From assembly GCA_033391075.1 (NCBI GenBank), contig JAWPMV010000001.1, forward strand, positions 4,526,001-4,590,000: 64,000 nucleotides of DNA, given 5' to 3'. Positions within the stretch are counted from its first letter, which is position 1. Every line of letters starts with the position of its first letter. This document shows positions 25,198 through 32,734 of this stretch, piece after piece. Under the pieces are notes generated by a model. The model was given only the letters and a program-made list of their open reading frames with translations. It was not told where the DNA came from and did no database searches. Made by a program: the position numbers and the translations under genes. Source of the DNA: Bacteroidia bacterium. GTDB taxonomy: Bacteria > Bacteroidota > Bacteroidia > J057.

Positions 25198-26919
25198 ATG
25201 CCCGTTAACCGAAATGCACTTATTCGCTACAAAACCATCGATCAATGCCTGCAAAATCGATACAGAAGCTGGACGCTGCAGGACCTGATTGATGCTTGTT
25301 CTGATGCGCTCTACGAATACGAGGGGATAGATAAAGGGGTAAGTCGGCGAACTGTGCAAGCGGACATCCAGGTCATGCGTAGCGATAAACTGGGCTATAA
25401 TGCACCCATTATCGTCAAGGATAAGAAATTCTATACCTATGAAGATGCCGAATACAGTATTACCAATATCCCTTTAAGCGAACAAGACCTCGAAATGCTG
25501 ACTGAGGCAGTAGAATTCATGAAACAATTTCAGGGCTTCTCGCATTTTCGGGAACTGGGAGGTATGGTACAAAAACTGGAGGACCACATTTATTCCCATA
25601 AAACGGATACAAAACCGGTCATCGATTTCGAAAAGAATGAAAATCTCAAAGGCATCGAATACCTTGATCCTTTGTACCAGGCCATTATCAAAAAGAAAAG
25701 CATCAAAGTTGAGTATAAATCGTTTCGGGCAAGAAATCCCCAGGGCTTTATTTTCTACCCTTACCTTCTCAAAGAGTTTCGCAATCGATGGTTTTTGGTA
25801 GGAAGAAGAAAGAATCAGGGAGGCATCCTGAATTTAGCCCTGGATAGAATCATAGCAGTCGAAGAAAGCGAAGAGCTCTATCGAGAAGATAAAGAATTTG
25901 ATGCGAGTACGTATTTCAAACATGCGATAGGAGTTTCCGTCAGTCCCAATTTGGAGACAGAAGAAATCCAGCTTTTCGTCAATCATACCCATGCGCCTTA
26001 TGTCCTGACCAAGCCCCTGCATCCTTCTCAGGAGTTGGTAGATAAAGACAATTACGGGATCATCATTTCTCTTGAGGTCCAGCACAATTTTGAGTTGGAG
26101 AAAGAAATACTCGCCTTTGGAGATGGGATTAAAGTGATCAAGCCTGAACGATTGAAACGAAAAATTAAAGATCGCCTCAAAGGAGCGATTGATCTTTATG
26201 ATACCGAGATTAATGAAAGTGGACTCGTGGCAGCAAGTCGCAAACTTTCACATAGGGGCTTTTGTGATCTCAACTTTGTCTTCACCCAAAGAATCATCAG
26301 AAAAATCAAAGGTATACTCGATAGTGAATGGAAAGATCTCCCAAAGAGGCCTTACTCTCAACGTTGCTTTCTCCAGAAACATCCTCGCTTGAAAGAATTT
26401 ATTTTTAATCCCAATCTGCGGCGGATCATTGAGAAAATAGATCCCAATGCCTTTATCGTAAAAGCTATCTATTTCGATAAAACTCCTCAAAGCAATTGGT
26501 TTGTATCCTGGCATCAGGATCTACCGATCAATGTAAAAGAGAAGATTGAAACTCCCGGCTTTGAAAACTGGACCTTCAAAGAAGAGATACATAGTGTTCA
26601 GCCTCCCCTTGACCTCTCAAAAAACATCTTCTCTATCCGCATTCACCTGGATGATACAGATGCTAATAATGGTGCCTTACAAGTGATTCCCGGCTCGCAT
26701 AATAAACGCCTGAGTGATGAGGAGATAAAAGTAATTAGTTCCAATAGTATCCCCTCGCTGGGAGAATTGGCTGCGGGAGGGATTCAGATTATCAAACCTC
26801 TCATTCTACATGCCTCCTCCAAAAGCAAAAGCCAGAAAAGACGCAGGGTAATTCATATCGACTTTGCCTCTATGGAACTTCCGGGAGAATTGGAATGGTT
26901 AGAGAAAGATGTATTTTAA
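25198..26919 (+). CDS. WYL-domain regulator fused to a phytanoyl-CoA dioxygenase-like (2OG-Fe) domain
   Basis: A 573-residue fusion. Residues about 1-75 form a winged helix-turn-helix (DKGVSRRTVQADIQVMRSD). Residues about 150-240 form a WYL domain (SIKVEYKSF...FYPYLLKEFRNRWFLVGRRK) and 245-335 the WCX extension. From about 345 the protein continues as a PhyH-type cupin with iron ligands His439 and Asp441 (SWHQDLP), His538 (LILHASS) and the 2-oxoglutarate-binding arginine near 547-549 (RRRVIHIDF). WYL domains sense nucleic acid or nucleotide ligands in defence and DNA-damage regulators. Attached dioxygenases are unusual. The gene faces the structured RNA and slipin and is 15 bases ahead of a helical protein gene. 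Confidence 0.85.
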   Translation: MPVNRNALIRYKTIDQCLQNRYRSWTLQDLIDACSDALYEYEGIDKGVSRRTVQADIQVMRSDKLGYNAPIIVKDKKFYTYEDAEYSITNIPLSEQDLEMLTEAVEFMKQFQGFSHFRELGGMVQKLEDHIYSHKTDTKPVIDFEKNENLKGIEYLDPLYQAIIKKKSIKVEYKSFRARNPQGFIFYPYLLKEFRNRWFLVGRRKNQGGILNLALDRIIAVEESEELYREDKEFDASTYFKHAIGVSVSPNLETEEIQLFVNHTHAPYVLTKPLHPSQELVDKDNYGIIISLEVQHNFELEKEILAFGDGIKVIKPERLKRKIKDRLKGAIDLYDTEINESGLVAASRKLSHRGFCDLNFVFTQRIIRKIKGILDSEWKDLPKRPYSQRCFLQKHPRLKEFIFNPNLRRIIEKIDPNAFIVKAIYFDKTPQSNWFVSWHQDLPINVKEKIETPGFENWTFKEEIHSVQPPLDLSKNIFSIRIHLDDTDANNGALQVIPGSHNKRLSDEEIKVISSNSIPSLGELAAGGIQIIKPLILHASSKSKSQKRRRVIHIDFASMELPGELEWLEKDVF

Positions 26920-26934
26920 GAAAAATGGCAGATA

Positions 26935-27858
26935 ATGGAACTGGAAGCCTTTAAAGACAAACTTACCCAACTCCTGATGGCCCATAAACTGGATGCCTTC
27001 TTTAAGGAAGTGGATGAAAATCTTGCCAAGAGATCGGATCTACAAACCTTTTATGGACTTTTGAGAGCGAGGCATAGCAGGTTACAAATGGGAATAGGTC
27101 AGGGAACTGAGGAAAAATCAGAGGTAGATCTGGAATTGAACCGAATCATTAAGGGCTTGTCTGAGTTCGTTGAGATGCTAGAAACTGCTCATGTAAAAAA
27201 AGAAGAAAGCAAAGACAGCCTCGAAGCTATCCTGGCGGAGATAGAAGAGCAGAAAAAATTGCTGGAAGATTCTGTTCAGGGAAATAGTAGTCGATTGGTG
27301 AGGATTGGGCAAAGTCTGATCAAATTGGGCAAAACCATTGCAGAGCCTCCTCCACCGGAAAGTGGTATTCCCTATACAGTGTATATGGAATTGGGGCTAA
27401 AGAAAGCTGCCAGAAGAATGAAAATCGGCTATGCGGAACTGGAGCAATGTTATGGTCTATTGCTGGACTCATTCCGCAAAATAAATACCGCTCACAAAGA
27501 CCTCGTAACGTATCTGGATGTACCGGAAGAAGATCTTGATGCAGAGGATATAGAACAAATCAAAGCTGTTTCTTTAAATCTAAGAGGTACTGTAACCAAT
27601 CTTGCCAATACCCCTTTTGAAAGACAGGAGTTTGATGCTGTAATTACGATGGCTGATGAATTATTAAGGAAGAAAGCAGAAATTCCCGATGAGCTGGCTT
27701 TTGTCCTGATGTATATGGAGGAAATGAAGGATAAATCTCTTCTGATCAAAAGTTTTATGGCAGAATTTGTGGTGGAGATAAAAGCCCTCATTGACTCTTT
27801 CAAAGAAATTTTCGTGGAACTTGAGCTCAATTTGCAGGAGCAGGAGGAAGAAATATAA
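26935..27858 (+). CDS. Helical protein of unknown function downstream of the WYL-dioxygenase
   Basis: A 307-residue, acidic, almost entirely helical protein with coiled-coil-like stretches (about 85-120 and 270-307). It lacks signal peptide, membrane segments and catalytic motifs. I do not recognise a family. It starts 15 bases after the WYL-dioxygenase stop codon, so the two are probably cotranscribed and functionally linked. Its last base abuts the end of the convergent HNH gene. Confidence 0.65.
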   Translation: MELEAFKDKLTQLLMAHKLDAFFKEVDENLAKRSDLQTFYGLLRARHSRLQMGIGQGTEEKSEVDLELNRIIKGLSEFVEMLETAHVKKEESKDSLEAILAEIEEQKKLLEDSVQGNSSRLVRIGQSLIKLGKTIAEPPPPESGIPYTVYMELGLKKAARRMKIGYAELEQCYGLLLDSFRKINTAHKDLVTYLDVPEEDLDAEDIEQIKAVSLNLRGTVTNLANTPFERQEFDAVITMADELLRKKAEIPDELAFVLMYMEEMKDKSLLIKSFMAEFVVEIKALIDSFKEIFVELELNLQEQEEEI

Positions 27859-28284
27859 CTAAGCCGGTGGATGCTCTCCCTGCAAATACAGAATTCTCCT
27901 CAGATTTACTACGCTTGTCCGATTGAGTTTCATACAAATAATACTCGCCCTTCCGGTCGGAGTCAGTCCGAGGATTGTTTCATAATCTTTGCTCCAGATA
28001 AAATGCTCTCCCCACTCATGTTCTCGTGGATTGTAGAGGGCTACTTCTTTCTGGCTAATGGGATCAAGCGCAAGGGTCTTGGTATACTTAAAATTATTAC
28101 AGCCCTGACAGGCAAGGGCCCAATTATGAGGCTTATGTGCCCCTCCTTTGCTTTGAGGCAGAATATGTTCTATGGAAAAACGATGCGTGGCAAATGCTTC
28201 CTGACTTAAACAGTATTCGCAGCAAGCATTTGCACGCCGATAAACTATTTCACGATCTGTAGGAGAAAGGTATTTCTTGCCCAT
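27859..28284 (-). CDS. HNH endonuclease
   Basis: A 141-residue single-domain HNH nuclease: CEYC (zinc knuckle) near residue 22, HRFSIEHILPQSKGGAHKPHNWALACQGCNNFK with the HH/N core at about residues 30-65. There is no recognition or helicase domain, as in small stand-alone or toxin-like HNH proteins. It lies 1 base after the stop of a small helical protein gene in the same direction, a layout seen in two-gene nuclease/partner cassettes. Confidence 0.85.
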   Translation of the reverse strand: MGKKYLSPTDREIVYRRANACCEYCLSQEAFATHRFSIEHILPQSKGGAHKPHNWALACQGCNNFKYTKTLALDPISQKEVALYNPREHEWGEHFIWSKDYETILGLTPTGRASIICMKLNRTSVVNLRRILYLQGEHPPA

Positions 28285-28285
28285 C

Positions 28286-28675
28286 TTAGGCAGCGCGTAT
28301 ATCGAGTTCTTTGATAAGATCCCGAATACTTACGTTTCGGATAGAAGAGAGCTCAGCGATCAATTGCATTCTTTCCACATTTAGCTGCTCCATCTTTTCC
28401 GTCAAATGTATAAGACGCTGCAGTTCAGGATCAGAAATTTCTTCCGCCTCACGTCTGGCAATCAATTGTGACAACTCCTCCAGTTCTTCCTGGGTAAGTC
28501 CATCATTGATTTGCTGTAATAAAGCGGTCTCTTTTTTTCCTAAAGCAGGTGCTCTTTGACTGGCACGTATGCTTAAAAGCTTCTCCAGGGCAATTTCCAC
28601 CTCATTGGGGCTAAGTTCTTCGAACTTCTCGAATAATTTGCCCAGAGACTTTTTATGTGGCGGTTTTTGTGACAT
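28286..28675 (-). CDS. Small helical protein paired with the HNH gene
   Basis: A 129-residue charged, helical protein (ELSPNEVEIALEKLLSIRASQ, GLTQEELEELSQLIARREAEE) without recognised domain. It precedes and almost abuts the HNH gene. It could be an immunity or antitoxin-like partner, or a DNA-binding adaptor. Nothing in the sequence decides between these. Confidence 0.6.
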   Translation of the reverse strand: MSQKPPHKKSLGKLFEKFEELSPNEVEIALEKLLSIRASQRAPALGKKETALLQQINDGLTQEELEELSQLIARREAEEISDPELQRLIHLTEKMEQLNVERMQLIAELSSIRNVSIRDLIKELDIRAA

Positions 28676-28726
28676 AGAACAAAATTGGTCTAAGCTATAC
28701 GCTTAATATACGAATAAGTTGACAAT

Positions 28727-29548
28727 TTAGGTACCTTCTGACCGAGCTTTGATCGAATACATCACCGGAATCTTTGCCCCCAAATGCTTGAATTGATACT
28801 TATAGCGGCCGATTTCCTTGAGATTCTCAAAACAATTCCAGGTAGAAAAATTGAATTCATTGAAAACCTCCAGCTTCAAGCCGGCACCAATCAAGGCATT
28901 CAGAATTTCACTAATCGGGTGGTTCCAGCCATACTCTGCCTGTTTGATATCTGCACTTCGATCTGCATAAGTCCCTTCAGTGGTTTCGGCGATTACTTCC
29001 TCATTGAAATAGGAATAATCGATGCTATCCATTTCATAATTGTGCATCCAGATAAAAGGATGAAAGTCCACCATGTAGAATTGTCCGCCCGCTTTTAGGA
29101 AGTGGGCAATAACCTTTGCCCATGCATCCAAATCCGGCAACCAACCAATAGTCCCATAAGAAGTAAAAACAATGTCAAATTTTCCTTCCAGATGTTTTGG
29201 CAGGTCATAGACATTGCAACAGACAAACTTAGCGGGGATATCCAGTTCCGCAGAGAGTTCTTTTGCCTTGGAAATGGCTGCATCCGAAAAATCCATGCCT
29301 GTGACTTCTGCACCTTCCCTCGCCCAGGACAAGGTATCCATTCCAAAATGGCATTGGAGATGAAGCAAAGACTTTCCTTTTACTTCGCCTATTTCTTCCA
29401 ACTCAACAGAACGCAGGCTACTTGCTCCGGCTTTAAATTTCTCCAACTCATAAAAGTCAGAATGCTCGTGGACAGCCGTTTTCTTGTTCCACAGAGCCTT
29501 ATTGGCATTAAAATATTGATTAAATCCTTCCATAATAGGTGAGTCCAT
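28727..29548 (-). CDS. Class I SAM-dependent methyltransferase
   Basis: A 273-residue methyltransferase. Motif I reads SLLHLQCHFGMDTLSWAREGAEVTGMDFSDAAI (about residues 60-92), followed by an acidic motif II region and FVCCNVYDLP. The C-terminal part (FNEFNFSTWNCFENLKE) forms a substrate cap typical of small-molecule methyltransferases. The true start may be Met6 (MEGFNQYF), which removes an unlikely MDSPI leader. Substrate unknown. Confidence 0.8.
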   Translation of the reverse strand: MDSPIMEGFNQYFNANKALWNKKTAVHEHSDFYELEKFKAGASSLRSVELEEIGEVKGKSLLHLQCHFGMDTLSWAREGAEVTGMDFSDAAISKAKELSAELDIPAKFVCCNVYDLPKHLEGKFDIVFTSYGTIGWLPDLDAWAKVIAHFLKAGGQFYMVDFHPFIWMHNYEMDSIDYSYFNEEVIAETTEGTYADRSADIKQAEYGWNHPISEILNALIGAGLKLEVFNEFNFSTWNCFENLKEIGRYKYQFKHLGAKIPVMYSIKARSEGT

Positions 29549-29614
29549 TCCGAGAGGAATGGGATTAAAAATAAAACGTAATGGAGAGGTGTAAGGGCGT
29601 AAAGGTAGGATTTC

Positions 29615-30553
29615 CTAATCAATCACCCAATTCTTGCTAAACTTTTTCAAATCCTGTGCAATCAGCTTTTCCTCCGTACCTACATATTTCTTTCCAACCA
29701 GAGGAAAGGAATAGGCCAGGATGGCACCGTCGGTAGGATCATAAATCATTTTGCTGGGATGATAGGTAAAGTCATCACTTTGTTTGCGGATGTAGAGCAC
29801 CAAATGCCGCGTATCTCTTTGTAATATAGCTTGTCGCAACTGCTTCTCACTTACGATCTTAAACTCAAAAGGATAAAGGGATTTTAATTCATTGGGAGTG
29901 ATTTGCCCCATGGCTTCCTGACTTATCATCAAAACTTTTGAATCCAGGCGGGCGCCGGCTGCCTGAGGAGATTGTATCCATGCAGACTCTCTGATGATCC
30001 GTTCTTTTTGCACGCCCCTTACTACAAATTGGGCAGTCAACAAGGCATAGACATAATCTGGTTCAGTAGGATTGGCCGAACTAAAAAGACGGACCACTTT
30101 GGTGTCCAACAATTTTTTCTCCAGAAAAGCCTGCTTACTAAAAGTCAGAATCCGCAACTCCCCAGGGAGAATCGGATCCTCATATTGCTTAGATTCTTCC
30201 TGATAAGGACCCATACCATAAATCCCCAGCAGGTAACGATCGGGGTTACCTGCTATTAGGGAAAGGGCCTGTTTATAAGGCAATATCCTCTTGGGTGTCA
30301 AAACCCAATAATTATTTACTAATTCGATGATTTGAGCTCTGTGGGCTTCGACCTGGCTTTCTACCAGCTCATAATTACAGCTCAATTCTTCTGATTCGGC
30401 AATTTCTTCTCCATCCAAATCCCAATAAGCAAAAATCAGCTCCTTGCTGTCAAAAACTCCATTATGGATATGGTAGAAATTTATGCTTTGTGCCTGTGAG
30501 GAGAGTATCCCCAGGCAGAAGAGCAGTTTAAGGAAGAGAGTTCGCGGGTTCAT
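29615..30553 (-). CDS. Secreted hypothetical protein
   Basis: A 312-residue protein with a cleavable signal peptide (MNPRTLFLKLLFCLGILSSQAQS). The mature part is rich in Leu, Tyr and charged residues and has no cysteine-based motif or recognised domain. It is 66 bases upstream of the methyltransferase gene, so co-transcription is uncertain. Confidence 0.6.
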   Translation of the reverse strand: MNPRTLFLKLLFCLGILSSQAQSINFYHIHNGVFDSKELIFAYWDLDGEEIAESEELSCNYELVESQVEAHRAQIIELVNNYWVLTPKRILPYKQALSLIAGNPDRYLLGIYGMGPYQEESKQYEDPILPGELRILTFSKQAFLEKKLLDTKVVRLFSSANPTEPDYVYALLTAQFVVRGVQKERIIRESAWIQSPQAAGARLDSKVLMISQEAMGQITPNELKSLYPFEFKIVSEKQLRQAILQRDTRHLVLYIRKQSDDFTYHPSKMIYDPTDGAILAYSFPLVGKKYVGTEEKLIAQDLKKFSKNWVID

Positions 30554-30618
30554 GGAATTACCAAGTGATGTTCATGTAACGTCTACGGAGTAGTATTAGT
30601 ACGCATACATTCTATCAA

Positions 30619-31233
30619 TCAGGGTTTCGCATAAGGAAGTCGGTTCAATCTTTCTGTCTTGTGATAGGAATCTAATCCACTGATACACACACTTTCAGCT
30701 TTTTCCAGATCGATAAAACCATCACCTCCTAAAATTTCCTCACTCAAAAATAATTCTTTTAGCTGTCCGACAAGCAGAATGGCGTCATTGGCAGCTATTT
30801 TATGTTCCTCAACCAGCGATAAACCCATCTTAATGGATGATTCGGCTACATAAGGCGCCGGAATATTTCCTCTAAATTCAGGATTGAGCCCTACCGCTTC
30901 GAATTCTGATATGTCTCTGGGATAGCGAGCAGCTGTCTGATGGGCTTTGGTATAAAAATCTTTGTGGATATGGTTGATCGTATAAAAGCCAGTAGCTTTT
31001 ATGTTCTCATACGTATGCCTATCCACGGAATTTGGTCGACTCAGCATGCCTAACAAAGGAGGATTTGCCCCAAAATGTATCACTGAGCTAAAAACTGCCA
31101 GATTGGTATTGCCAGCTTTATCTATGGTTCCGACGAGATTGGCACTTTTGAAACCTGAAAGGGAATTGATCAGATTGGTCCTGAAGCGTTTTTCGAGCTG
31201 GTCTATGTCTTCTTCGCTGATTCTTTTTAGCAT
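30619..31233 (-). CDS. Flavin reductase-like (FMN-binding split barrel) protein
   Basis: A 204-residue protein with the flavin-reductase-like split-barrel motifs: FGANPPLLGMLSRPNSVDRHTYENIKATGFYTINHIH (about residues 52-88), and KAHQTAARYPRDISEFEAVGL. Members reduce FMN or bind it for oxygenases, or act as NADPH:flavin reductases. No oxygenase is adjacent. It is separated from the IS110 element by a REP-like palindrome. Confidence 0.75.
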   Translation of the reverse strand: MLKRISEEDIDQLEKRFRTNLINSLSGFKSANLVGTIDKAGNTNLAVFSSVIHFGANPPLLGMLSRPNSVDRHTYENIKATGFYTINHIHKDFYTKAHQTAARYPRDISEFEAVGLNPEFRGNIPAPYVAESSIKMGLSLVEEHKIAANDAILLVGQLKELFLSEEILGGDGFIDLEKAESVCISGLDSYHKTERLNRLPYAKP

Positions 31234-31323
31234 AAATAGATTTGGTGGAATGCTTTTATAGGAAAAGAACTATGGGGAAGCAATCTTGTTTAGGGGGCAG
31301 CGCTCAAGTAGGAAAAGTTATAG

Positions 31324-31361
31324 CTAGAGATCCCGGCCCTTAGGTTAAGGCCGGGATGACA
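31324..31361. repeat. REP-like palindromic unit, left of the IS110 element
   Basis: AGAGATCCCGG...GGCCGGGATGACA is the inverse of the first unit at 23070-23105, with only a few changes. It lies about 33 bases before the second, interrupted unit (TGTCATCC at 31391-31398), so the two-unit layout of the 23070 copy is recovered once the IS is removed. Confidence 0.7.
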
Positions 31362-31464
31362 AAAACTATTTAATGCCATCATAACAAATCTGTCATCCTA
31401 TACTTGCCTAAGAGCTAGGGAAGAAAAGAATTCTTAGTTTGTGGTATTTGAATAAGCAGCAAAA

Positions 31465-31590
31465 GGAGAGGGGATAAATCCGTTAAGTGTCATTGGTTTA
31501 AAAAACCGTCCGGGATGTTGGTTTCCCTCTCCCTCTGATCCAAAACTAGAACAGTACAGTAGGCTAAGAGCCAGAATGTAGGATTGATAA
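31465..31590 (+). ncRNA. IS110 bridge RNA (target- and donor-binding loops)
   Basis: A 10-bp stem (GGAGAGGGGA 31465-31474 with TTCCCTCTCC 31523-31532) encloses an internal loop and the small hairpin GGTTT/AAACC (31495-31507). In the loop, TGTCAT (31488-31493) equals the left target and TCCGGGATG (31509-31517) is complementary to the right target CATCCCGGA. Further downstream ACAGTACA (31551-31558) equals the right element end (32596-32603) and TGTAGGAT (31577-31584) pairs with the left end ATCCTATA (31395-31402) with one G-U. The latter two flank a GGCT-AAG-AGCC hairpin. This is the two-loop architecture described for IS110-family bridge RNAs. The transcript ends are not known. Confidence 0.8.
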
Positions 31591-31621
31591 GTTCGAATCA
31601 GAGCTGCTCAACTATAGGATT

Positions 31622-32587
31622 ATGGATAATAACGTATATGGAATCGACATTGCCAAAAAAAGCTTTGAAGTAGTCTGTCTTAATGATAGTGGGAAAAGCT
31701 GGGTAAAAAGCTATTCCAATACTGCTTCGGGCCATTGTAAATTTATCGAAGTCCTCTCTCAAGGAGATCTCTGTGTCATGGAAGCAAGTGGTCCCTATTA
31801 TTTATCCCTGGCCTTTAGTTTACATCAGCATGGGATTAAACTAAGTGTAGTTAATCCCCTGGTCATTCGCCGCTACAGTCAGATGCAATTAAGGCGAACC
31901 AAGACCGATCAGCAAGACGCGCGCTTAATTGCTCAATATGGACGGGATCACCGAAGCTTTATTAAGCTCTGGCAGCCTCCAGCGGCTATTTTTCTCCGCT
32001 TACAGCAGTTTTTGACTAGCATTAACCTATTTCAAAAACAGCTCCAGATGCTTCGTAATCAGCTCGAGGCTATGGATCAAGTTCCTATTGTGGATCCTTT
32101 GGTGAGAAGTCAGCAGCTTTATCTGATCGAACAGCTACAAGCTTCGATCAAGCGGCTGGAGCAACAGATGCTCAGCCTTAGTAAAGAGCATTGTTCACAA
32201 AGCTATCAGTCGCTTATGAGCATCCCAGGTATAGGACCTAAGACCGCTTGTTTGTTGATCTGTATTACCCATGACTTTAGCCGATTTGAGTCTGCCAAAC
32301 AATTGGTCGCTTATTTGGGATTATGTCCTCGTATTTTCACATCGGGTAGCTCAGTAAAGGGAAAGGAGAGGATCGTAAAAATGGGGCAGGCCTTGGCAAG
32401 AAAGTATCTCTATATGGGAGCCTTTTCCGCGATGAAAGTAAATCCTCTTTGTCAATCTATGGTAGAAAACATGAAGCAAAAGGGTAAACATCATAAAGTC
32501 ATTAGAGTTGCGGTTGCTCATAAACTCTTAAGACAGGCTTTTGCTGTAGCTAAAAATAGAACTCAATTTAATCCCAATTTTATTTGA
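31622..32587 (+). CDS. IS110 family transposase (DEDD recombinase)
   Basis: A 321-residue transposase of typical length. The N-terminal RuvC-like domain holds Asp9 (GIDIAKKS), Glu54 (MEASGPY), and Asp96/Asp99 (KTDQQDARLIA). A central coiled coil follows (about 130-190). The C-terminal Tnp domain has SIPGIGPKTACLLI and the conserved catalytic-serine region around 240-250 (FTSGSSVKGKERIVKMG). The frame is intact, so the element could be active if its bridge RNA is transcribed. Confidence 0.95.
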   Translation: MDNNVYGIDIAKKSFEVVCLNDSGKSWVKSYSNTASGHCKFIEVLSQGDLCVMEASGPYYLSLAFSLHQHGIKLSVVNPLVIRRYSQMQLRRTKTDQQDARLIAQYGRDHRSFIKLWQPPAAIFLRLQQFLTSINLFQKQLQMLRNQLEAMDQVPIVDPLVRSQQLYLIEQLQASIKRLEQQMLSLSKEHCSQSYQSLMSIPGIGPKTACLLICITHDFSRFESAKQLVAYLGLCPRIFTSGSSVKGKERIVKMGQALARKYLYMGAFSAMKVNPLCQSMVENMKQKGKHHKVIRVAVAHKLLRQAFAVAKNRTQFNPNFI

Positions 32588-32601
32588 CTTTTACTACAGT
32601 A

Positions 32602-32637
32602 CATCCCGGAATCTATCAGATGTCCGGGACCTCTAGC
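32602..32637. repeat. REP-like palindromic unit interrupted by the IS110 insertion
   Basis: CATCCCGGAATCTATCAG followed by ATGTCCGGGACCTCTAG closely resembles the reverse complement of the second unit at 23123-23160. Its missing first bases (TGTCATCC) are found on the other side of the IS at 31391-31398. Confidence 0.75.
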
Positions 32638-32734
32638 AGCAACATCTACTTAGCCTTTCATTTGACCCTTTCGCCTATTGTCAAAAGATTTCCTATCTTT
32701 CTTCCAATAATCTCTTTTCCTGAATTAGTTGCAT

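Larger units (their letters stand above)
31394..32606 (+). mobile_element. IS110-family insertion sequence inserted in a REP-like palindrome
   Basis: A complete element of about 1.2 kb. Its left boundary is at CATCC (31394-31398) and its right boundary at CATCC (32602-32606); both copies derive from the target. Removing it rejoins TGTCATCC to CGGAATC, restoring a REP-like unit like that at 23129-23160 (reverse complement). Between the left boundary and the transposase lies a bridge RNA whose guides match these ends (next feature). There are no long terminal inverted repeats, as expected for this DEDD-transposase family. The core sequence shared by donor and target lies within CATCC. Confidence 0.8.
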
